DNA from: an uncultured Hydrogenophaga sp.
Lineage (GTDB): Bacteria; Pseudomonadota; Gammaproteobacteria; Burkholderiales; Burkholderiaceae_C
Assembly (NCBI RefSeq): GCF_958439165.1
Contig: NZ_OY288124.1
Coordinates: 62,001 to 126,000, forward strand
Direction: 5' to 3'
Length of the DNA: 64,000 nucleotides
Below are positions 58,922 through 64,000 of this stretch, in pieces. Within the stretch, counting starts at the first letter, position 1, and every line of letters begins with the position of its first letter. Both the position numbers and the translations under genes were made by a program. The notes beneath the pieces were generated by a model. That model was not told the DNA's origin. It worked only from the letters and a program-made list of their open reading frames with translations, and searched no databases.

Positions 58922-59605
58922 ATGCAGCGAGTTCGCGTCTGGGACCTCCCGACCCGGCTGTTCCACTGGTTGCTGGCCTTGTCGGTGCTGGGTCTTCTGA
59001 TCACCGGACAGATCGGCGGAAACGCCATGAACTGGCACTTCCGGTTCGGTCAGGCGGTGCTGGCGCTGCTGGTGTGGCGAATGGCCTGGGGACTGGTCGG
59101 CGGTCACTGGTCCCGGTTCGTCCGGTTCCTGTATGGCCCTTCGGCCGTGCTGGCGTATCTGCGCGGGCGCTCACCGACCCTGCATTCCGTGGGCCACAGT
59201 CCGCTGGGCGCGCTGTCGGTGTGGGCCATCCTGCTGGTGCTCGCAGCGCAGGTCGGCAGCGGCCTCATGACGGACGACGAGATCGCCTTCTTCGGCCCCC
59301 TGGTACCGCTGGTGGGAGGCGAGTGGGTGTCCACGGCAACGCGCTGGCACAAGAACATCGGGCAATGGCTGGTGCTGGGCCTGGTGGTGCTGCATGTGAC
59401 GGCACTGGTGGTCTATCGCCTCCGCGGTCACCCTCCGCTGGTGACGCCCATGGTCACCGGCGACAAACTGCTTGACGCGCCGGCGCCCTCGAGCCGCGAC
59501 GACGCCGTCACCCGCACCCTGGCTCTGGCGCTGCTCATCGCTGCCGGATTGGCCGTGGCCTGGGTGTTCGGTCTTTCCGCAGCCGGCGGCGGTGGCGTAT
59601 ATTGA
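58922..59605 (+). CDS. Cytochrome b561 family membrane protein
   Basis: This 227-residue protein has AGGAG before ATG 58922. It begins 'RVRVWDLPTRLFHWLLALSV', the b561/Ni-Fe-hydrogenase cytochrome b signature, with haem-ligand His candidates in helix 1 (FHW), 'WHFRFGQAVLALLVW', 'RWHKNIGQWLVLGLVVLHVT' and the final HV. One additional hydrophobic helix lies at the C-terminus. It passes quinol electrons to a periplasmic cytochrome, probably the divergent cytochrome c'. Confidence 0.9.
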   Translation: MQRVRVWDLPTRLFHWLLALSVLGLLITGQIGGNAMNWHFRFGQAVLALLVWRMAWGLVGGHWSRFVRFLYGPSAVLAYLRGRSPTLHSVGHSPLGALSVWAILLVLAAQVGSGLMTDDEIAFFGPLVPLVGGEWVSTATRWHKNIGQWLVLGLVVLHVTALVVYRLRGHPPLVTPMVTGDKLLDAPAPSSRDDAVTRTLALALLIAAGLAVAWVFGLSAAGGGGVY

Positions 59606-59635
59606 CCGGCCGTCCGATCTGAATGCATCCGACCG

Positions 59636-60148
59636 ATGCCCCGCTTTTTGATGACCGAGACATCTTCCCCCGCGATCGAGATCCGTCTGGCAGAGACCCC
59701 GGCCGACATGGCCGCCCTGCGCGACCTGTTTTCCGAGTACCAGACGGACATCGGGATCGACCTGTGTTTCCAGGGCTTCTCTGAAGAGCTCGCGAGCCTT
59801 CCCGGGGATTACGCCCCGCCGGGTGGCGCACTGCTGCTGGCCACGGTCGACGGTCAGCCGGCCGGGTGCTGCGCCCTTCGCCCCCTGCTCAACACAGACC
59901 ATCTCGACGCCTGCGAGATGAAGCGGCTTTTCGTGCGGCGTGCTTTCCGGGGCTTCGGGCTCGGGCGACTGCTGGTCGAGCGCATCATGACCCTGGGCCA
60001 TCTGGCCGGCTACACCACCATCCTGCTGGACACGTTGACCGACATGGAGGCGGCCCGCGCGCTGTACCAGGAGGCTGGCTTCGAGGAGGTCGCCCCCTAC
60101 TATCACAACCCCATCCCAGGGGCCCATTACCTCAAGGCGGATCTCTGA
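59636..60148 (+). CDS. GNAT-family N-acetyltransferase
   Basis: This 170-residue protein has the acetyl-CoA binding motif A in 'CEMKRLFVRRAFRGFGLGRL', with the R-x-x-G-x-G/A pattern, and motif B 'YTTILLDTLTDMEAARALYQ' and 'EAGFEEVAPYYHNP'. The substrate is unknown; similar proteins are annotated as amino-group acetyltransferases. ATG 59636 is used; ATG 59651 would remove five residues. A terminator follows. Confidence 0.85.
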   Translation: MPRFLMTETSSPAIEIRLAETPADMAALRDLFSEYQTDIGIDLCFQGFSEELASLPGDYAPPGGALLLATVDGQPAGCCALRPLLNTDHLDACEMKRLFVRRAFRGFGLGRLLVERIMTLGHLAGYTTILLDTLTDMEAARALYQEAGFEEVAPYYHNPIPGAHYLKADL

Positions 60149-60154
60149 AAAAGG

Positions 60155-60186
60155 AACGGCCACCCGGGTCGCCCCGGATGGCCGTT
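60155..60186. terminator. Hairpin terminator between GNAT and peroxiredoxin genes
   Basis: AACGGCCA and CCGGG on the left pair with CCCGG and TGGCCGTT on the right (60155-60186), with one mismatch, between two convergent genes. T-runs are short on the plus strand. Confidence 0.6.
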
Positions 60187-60209
60187 TGTCGAAGGCGGGC
60201 CTCGGTGCT

Positions 60210-60719
60210 TTACAGAGACTTCGCCTGTGCGAGCAGGGTGGCGGCGTCGCTCACTTCGAACTTGCCGGGTGCCTCGACGTTCAGCGTCTTCACCACGCCA
60301 TCCTTGATCAGCATGGAGTAGCGGTTGCTGCGCAGGCCCATGCCGCGGGCGGTCAAGTCCAGCGTCAGGCCTGTGCCCTTGCTGAAATCGGCGCTGCCGT
60401 CGCCCAGCATGCGGACCTTGTCACCGGTTTTCTGATCGCGGGCCCAGGCACCCATCACGAACGCGTCGTTCACGCTCACACACCAGATCTCGTCCACGCC
60501 CGCCGCCTTGAAGGCGTCGGAATGCTCGACGTAGCCGGGCACATGCTTGGCGGAGCAGGTCGGGGTGAAGGCGCCCGGGAGTGCGAACAACGCGATGGTC
60601 TTGCCGGCAGCGGCCTTGTGCGCATCGACCGGGTTCGGGCCGATGCTGCAGCCATTGCCTTCCACTTCGATGTATTCCATCAGCGTCGCGGCGGGAAGCT
60701 GGTCACCAATCTTGATCAT
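60210..60719 (-). CDS. Peroxiredoxin, Prx5 subfamily
   Basis: This 169-residue protein starts at ATG 60719 after GGAGA. The peroxidatic C55 is in 'LPGAFTPTCSAKHVPGYV', with 'DAFVMGAWARDQKTGDKVRM' and 'GMGLRSNRYSMLIKDGVV' typical of the Prx5/AhpE-like (AhpC-TSA, redoxin) group. It reduces H2O2 and organic hydroperoxides using thiols. It lies directly after the ribosomal operon but is separated by a terminator. Confidence 0.93.
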   Translation of the reverse strand: MIKIGDQLPAATLMEYIEVEGNGCSIGPNPVDAHKAAAGKTIALFALPGAFTPTCSAKHVPGYVEHSDAFKAAGVDEIWCVSVNDAFVMGAWARDQKTGDKVRMLGDGSADFSKGTGLTLDLTARGMGLRSNRYSMLIKDGVVKTLNVEAPGKFEVSDAATLLAQAKSL

Positions 60720-60770
60720 GCTGGGTCTCCTCACAGGTTATGTACGGGGCGCGGAAGAAAGTCCGCCACA

Positions 60771-60804
60771 AAAAGAAAAAGCGACCGGATTGTCGGTCGC
60801 TTTT
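60771..60804 (-). terminator. Terminator at the end of the S10 operon
   Basis: GCGACCG (60781-60787), loop GATTGT, CGGTCGC (60794-60800), extended by A/T pairing, is preceded on the plus strand by an A-rich run (60769-60780). That gives the T-tail for transcripts reading from rpsQ on the minus strand. Confidence 0.85.
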
Positions 60805-60836
60805 GCGGTGAGCGCTGCAGGCAGCGTTCAACAGGC

Positions 60837-61106
60837 TTACACCAGGGCAGCCTTTTGCACCAGGCGAGTGGCCACCCAGTTCTTGGTCTTGGAGAGCGGG
60901 CGGCTCTCGGTGATCTCGATCACGTCGCCCATCTTGTACTCGCCCTGTTCGTCATGGGCGTGGTACTTGCTGGACTTGGCGACGATCTTGTCGTAAAGCT
61001 CGTGCTTCACGCGACGCTCGACCAGGACCGTCACGGTCTTGGCACGCTTGTCGCTCACCACCTTGCCGATCAAGGTGCGCTTCAGGGCGGGTTTGGCTTC
61101 CGTCAT
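60837..61106 (-). CDS. rpsQ: Ribosomal protein S17 (uS17)
   Basis: This 89-residue protein has 'RTLIGKVVSDKRAKTVTVLV' and 'MGDVIEITESRPLSKTKNWV', the conserved OB-fold of uS17. It is the last gene of the S10 operon here; rplN (L14), which follows rpsQ in many bacteria, is not present, and a terminator comes instead. It starts 12 bp after rpmC. Confidence 0.98.
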   Translation of the reverse strand: MTEAKPALKRTLIGKVVSDKRAKTVTVLVERRVKHELYDKIVAKSSKYHAHDEQGEYKMGDVIEITESRPLSKTKNWVATRLVQKAALV

Positions 61107-61118
61107 GGATTCGCTCCT

Positions 61119-61319
61119 TTATTTGGCAGCCGTACGCTGTTTCTCGGCCAGGATGGTCTTGGCACGAGCAATGGCGCGACGGGTGTCGCCCAGCGTGGCG
61201 GTGTTGTTGAGTTGTTGGGTGGCCTTCTGCATCCGCAGACCGAAGTGGGCCTTCTGCAGGCTTTTCACTTCGGCTTCGAGGCCGGCCACATCCTTCTGGC
61301 GCAGTTCAGCAGCTTTCAT
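61119..61319 (-). CDS. rpmC: Ribosomal protein L29 (uL29)
   Basis: This 66-residue helical hairpin has 'MKAAELRQKDVAGLEAEVKS' and 'TRRAIARAKTILAEKQR'. It lies near the peptide exit tunnel and contacts trigger factor and SRP with L23. The length is typical. It lies between rplP and rpsQ. Confidence 0.98.
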   Translation of the reverse strand: MKAAELRQKDVAGLEAEVKSLQKAHFGLRMQKATQQLNNTATLGDTRRAIARAKTILAEKQRTAAK

Positions 61320-61335
61320 CTCATGTTCTCCTGAA

Positions 61336-61752
61336 TCACTGGCCCAGCAGGCGCGTCACGAACGTGGTGCGCAGCGGAAGTTTGGCAGCGGCCAGCTGGA
61401 ACGCTTCGCGCGCCAGCTGTTCGGGCACACCGACGATCTCGTACAGCACCTTGCCGGGCTGGATCTCGGCCACGTAGTACTCCACAGAGCCCTTGCCGTT
61501 GCCCATACGGACTTCGGCAGGCTTGTTGGAGATCGGCTTGTCCGGGAACACGCGGATCCAGATGCGGCCGCCACGCTTGACGTGACGGGAGATCGCACGA
61601 CGTGCGGCCTCGATCTGACGGGCCGTGAGGCGGCCGCGGTCGGTGGACTTCAGACCGAAGTCGCCGAAGGCCACGGTGGCGCCACTGGTGGCGACACCGG
61701 TGTTGCGGCCCTTCTGCTCTTTACGGTACTTGCGACGTGCAGGTTGCAACAT
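61336..61752 (-). CDS. rplP: Ribosomal protein L16 (uL16)
   Basis: This 138-residue protein has 'MLQPARRKYRKEQKGRNTGV', 'GGRIWIRVFPDKPISNKPAE' and 'MGNGKGSVEYYVAEIQPGKV'. It helps form the A-site and peptidyl-transferase centre region. It starts 2 bp after rpsC ends. Confidence 0.99.
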   Translation of the reverse strand: MLQPARRKYRKEQKGRNTGVATSGATVAFGDFGLKSTDRGRLTARQIEAARRAISRHVKRGGRIWIRVFPDKPISNKPAEVRMGNGKGSVEYYVAEIQPGKVLYEIVGVPEQLAREAFQLAAAKLPLRTTFVTRLLGQ

Positions 61753-61754
61753 GT

Positions 61755-62636
61755 TTATTCTCCTTTGCCGTCCGCAGCTGCAGGTGCGGGTGCGTCTTTA
61801 CGAACGCGCTTAACGGCGGGTTTGCTGTCAGCACCCGTGGCTTCGGCAGGCTTGTCGCTGCCATCGGCCGGGGCGGCATTGGCGCCGGGGCGACGCACGG
61901 CAGCGCGGGCAGCCGGGCCGGCAGGACGCTCGGCGCGGTCACGACGCGGGCCACGCGGGCGACGCTCTTCTTCAGGACGCGGGGTCTCCACGGCCGGCAG
62001 ATCGTTGCGGCCCAGGGTGTCGCCCTTGTAGACCCACACCTTCACGCCGATCACACCGTAGGTGGTCTTGGCTTCGGAGGTGCCGTAGTCGATGTCGGCG
62101 CGCAGCGTGTGAAGCGGCACGCGACCTTCGCGATACCACTCGCAACGGGCGATCTCGATGCCGTTCAGACGACCGGACGACATGATCTTGATGCCCTGAG
62201 CGCCCAGACGCATGGCGTTCTGCATCGCGCGCTTCATGGCGCGGCGGAACATGATGCGCTTCTCGAGCTGCTGGGTGATGGAGTCGGCGATCAGCTTGGC
62301 ATCGATCTCGGGCTTGCGCACTTCTTCGATGTTCACGGCCACCGGCACGCCCAGTTTGGCGGCCAGATCCTTCTTCAGCTTCTCGATGTCCTCGCCCTTC
62401 TTGCCGATCACCACGCCCGGACGTGCCGAGTAGATGGTGATGCGGGCGTTCTTGGCGGGGCGCTCGATGACGACGCGCGAAACGGCGGCGTTCTTGAGCT
62501 TGGCCTTCAGGTACTCGCGAACCTTGATGTCTTCGGCCAGCATGCCGGCGAAGTCACGGTTGCTGGCGTACCAACGGCTGGCCCAGTTACGGGAGACGGC
62601 CAGGCGGAAGCCGGTCGGGTTGATTTTTTGTCCCAT
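61755..62636 (-). CDS. rpsC: Ribosomal protein S3 (uS3) with long Ala/Pro/Arg-rich tail
   Basis: This 293-residue protein has the KH domain (about 38-107, 'ARPGVVIGKKGEDIEKLKKD') and the C-terminal S3 domain ('MLRLGAQGIKIMSSGRLNG'-like block, 'TYGVIGVKVWVYKGDTLG'). Residues from about 218 on form a tail of about 75 residues rich in Pro, Arg and Ala, absent from E. coli S3 (233 residues) but common in Burkholderiales. It binds mRNA at the entry channel. It is followed by rplP. Confidence 0.98.
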   Translation of the reverse strand: MGQKINPTGFRLAVSRNWASRWYASNRDFAGMLAEDIKVREYLKAKLKNAAVSRVVIERPAKNARITIYSARPGVVIGKKGEDIEKLKKDLAAKLGVPVAVNIEEVRKPEIDAKLIADSITQQLEKRIMFRRAMKRAMQNAMRLGAQGIKIMSSGRLNGIEIARCEWYREGRVPLHTLRADIDYGTSEAKTTYGVIGVKVWVYKGDTLGRNDLPAVETPRPEEERRPRGPRRDRAERPAGPAARAAVRRPGANAAPADGSDKPAEATGADSKPAVKRVRKDAPAPAAADGKGE

Positions 62637-62649
62637 GTTCCAGTGCCTC

Positions 62650-62985
62650 TCAGTTGCCGACCGTCACGTAGATGTGACACGTGGGTTTGCTGATGCGGTT
62701 GCCGCGGCCTTTGGCGCGGGCCGAGAAACGCTTGAGCGTGGTGCCCTGTTCGACGTAGATGGTCTTGACCTTCAGTTCGTCGATGTCGGCACCGTCGTTG
62801 TGTTCGGCGTTGGCGATGGCGGACTCCAGGGCCTTCTTCACGATGCCGGCAGCTTTTTTCTGCGTGAACATCAGGATGTTGAGGGCCTGGTCGACCTTCT
62901 TGCCGCGAATCAGGTCAGCCACGAGACGGCCCTTGTCCACCGACAGGCGCACGCCGCGAACGACACAGCGGGTTTCAGTAGTCAT
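62650..62985 (-). CDS. rplV: Ribosomal protein L22 (uL22)
   Basis: This 111-residue protein has 'VRGVRLSVDKGRLVADLIRG', 'NAEHNDGADIDELKVKTIYV' and the tunnel loop 'KRFSARAKGRGNRISKPTCH'. The loop lines the exit tunnel and is a known macrolide-resistance site; no deletion is apparent. It is followed by rpsC after 13 bp. Confidence 0.99.
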   Translation of the reverse strand: MTTETRCVVRGVRLSVDKGRLVADLIRGKKVDQALNILMFTQKKAAGIVKKALESAIANAEHNDGADIDELKVKTIYVEQGTTLKRFSARAKGRGNRISKPTCHIYVTVGN

Positions 62986-62994
62986 GGTTGATCC

Positions 62995-63270
62995 TTACTT
63001 CTTGGCTTTCTTGTCAGCCGGGTGACCTTTGAAGGTCCGCGTCAGCGAAAACTCGCCGAGCTTGTGGCCAACCATCTGGTCGGTGATGTACACCGGCACG
63101 TGCTGCTTGCCGTTGTGCACGGCGATGGTCAGACCGATGAATTCGGGCAGGATCATCGAGCGGCGCGACCAGGTCTTGACCGGCTTCTTGTCTTTGGTGG
63201 CCACAGCCTTCTCGACTTTGGCCAGCAGGTGGTGGTCGACAAACGGACCTTTTTTGAGCGAACGAGTCAT
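62995..63270 (-). CDS. rpsS: Ribosomal protein S19 (uS19)
   Basis: This 91-residue protein has 'TRSLKKGPFVDHHLLAKVEK', 'KTWSRRSMILPEFIGLTIAV' and 'LGEFSLTRTFKGHPADKKAK', all canonical for uS19 in the head of the 30S subunit. It starts 12 bp after rplB and precedes rplV by 9 bp. Confidence 0.99.
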   Translation of the reverse strand: MTRSLKKGPFVDHHLLAKVEKAVATKDKKPVKTWSRRSMILPEFIGLTIAVHNGKQHVPVYITDQMVGHKLGEFSLTRTFKGHPADKKAKK

Positions 63271-63282
63271 GTTGTCAACCCC

Positions 63283-64000
63283 TTACTTCTTGCGACGCGA
63301 GACGATCATCGACTGCGTGCGGCGGTTGTTGCGGGTGCGGTAACCCTTGGTCAGGTTGCCCCACGGATCCACCGGAGCGCGGCCTTCGCCGGTCTTGCCC
63401 TCGCCACCACCGTGCGGGTGGTCGATCGGGTTCATGGCAGTACCACGGACGGTCGGGCGGATGCCCATGTGACGCTTCACACCGGCCTTGCCGATCTGGC
63501 GCAGGCTGTGCTCGGTGTTGGACACCTCGCCGATGGTGGCGCGGCAGTCCACGTGGATCTTGCGCACTTCGCCCGAACGCATCCGGACCTGGGCGTAGAT
63601 GCCTTCGCGGGCCAGCAGCACGGCCGAAGCGCCGGCGGAACGGGCGATCTGGGCGCCCTTGCCGACCTGCAGCTCGATGCAGTGAATGGTCGAACCCACC
63701 GGGATGTTGCGGATCGGCAGGGTGTTGCCCACGCGGATCGGCGACTCCGAGCCCGACAGCAGGGTGGCGCCCACTTCAACGCCACGCGGGGCGATGATGT
63801 AGCGACGCTCGCCGTCGGCGTAGCACAGCAGCGCGATGTGCGCGGTACGGTTGGGGTCGTACTCGATGCGCTCGACCTTCGCAGGGATGTTGTCCTTGTT
63901 GCGACGGAAGTCGACCACACGGTAGTGGTGCTTGTGACCACCGCCCTTGTGACGGGTGGTGATGTGGCCGTTGTTGTTGCGACCAGCCTTCTGGAACTGG
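63283..64000 (-). CDS. rplB: Ribosomal protein L2 (uL2), N-terminus cut by the window edge
   Basis: The last 238 residues of uL2 are present, and the frame is still open at position 64000. The usual blocks are seen: 'PAKVERIEYDPNRTAHIALL', 'LPIRNIPVGSTIHCIELQVG', and the C-terminal 'MNPIDHPHGGGEGKTGEGRA' with the conserved His near the peptidyl-transferase centre. Frames that appear to start inside this gene are only its internal Met codons. It is the first S10-operon gene visible here. Confidence 0.98.
   Translation of the reverse strand, partial: QFQKAGRNNNGHITTRHKGGGHKHHYRVVDFRRNKDNIPAKVERIEYDPNRTAHIALLCYADGERRYIIAPRGVEVGATLLSGSESPIRVGNTLPIRNIPVGSTIHCIELQVGKGAQIARSAGASAVLLAREGIYAQVRMRSGEVRKIHVDCRATIGEVSNTEHSLRQIGKAGVKRHMGIRPTVRGTAMNPIDHPHGGGEGKTGEGRAPVDPWGNLTKGYRTRNNRRTQSMIVSRRKK

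Overview
The window is GC-rich, densely packed chromosomal DNA of a betaproteobacterium, most likely order Burkholderiales and close to the Comamonadaceae. The evidence is the atpIBEFHAGDC operon followed by a divergent ybeD-lipB-lipA, a regulatory EIIA-HPr-EI phosphotransferase set, IclR-controlled pcaIJF, DUF4148, and an S10 ribosomal operon that ends at rpsQ. This taxonomy is inferred from gene content, not from a search. No insertion sequence, integrase, prophage or CRISPR array was seen.

Region 1 (1-15.9 kb) is most of a non-flagellar type III secretion system (T3SS) in two divergent operons. The minus-strand operon starts with an ECF sigma factor and continues sctO-P-Q-R-S-T-U, a CesT-like chaperone and sctC, which runs off the left edge. 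Nearly all junctions are 4-bp start/stop overlaps. The plus-strand operon is sctW, a SycN-like chaperone, sctX, sctY, sctV, sctD, a YscE-like co-chaperone, an unrecognised 863-residue protein and a needle-like protein. SctX/SctY mark the Ysc lineage, whereas the O-to-U-chaperone-C order resembles Bordetella bsc. SctN, L, K, J, I and the classical translocators are not here and may lie left of position 1. SctU has NPTR where the family has the NPTH self-cleavage motif.

Region 2 (16.0-19.5 kb) is a signalling cluster: a NarL-type regulator, a divergent cytoplasmic histidine kinase flanked by two degenerate receiver domains, and a CheY-like receiver protein. It may serve the T3SS, but nothing in the sequence proves that.

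Region 3 (19.6-32.7 kb) is metabolic. pcaIJF (last steps of the beta-ketoadipate pathway) has a divergent pcaR and a PcaR-like box. A secreted glycerophosphodiesterase is preceded by 11-bp-period repeats resembling a Pho box. There follow a secreted alpha/beta hydrolase, an AraC regulator divergent from an aerobic molybdenum hydroxylase pair plus a Rossmann/SAF oxidoreductase, a YqhA-like membrane protein, a PAP2 phosphatase and a Nudix hydrolase.

Region 4 (32.7-40.5 kb) holds a DUF4148 gene, a CusR/HprR-like two-component system with its dyad binding site, a metallo-beta-lactamase-fold lipoprotein, a DUF5329 gene that reads into an antisense tRNA-Arg(CCG), a membrane-anchored di-haem cytochrome c, a YheT hydrolase and small conserved genes.

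Region 5 (40.5-64 kb) is core genome: the F1Fo ATP synthase operon, lipoate synthesis, a DMT exporter, an MFS-PTS operon, a class III CoA-transferase, thioredoxin-fold proteins, cytochrome c' with cytochrome b561, a GNAT enzyme, a Prx5 peroxiredoxin, and the distal S10 operon (rplB to rpsQ), which continues past the right edge.
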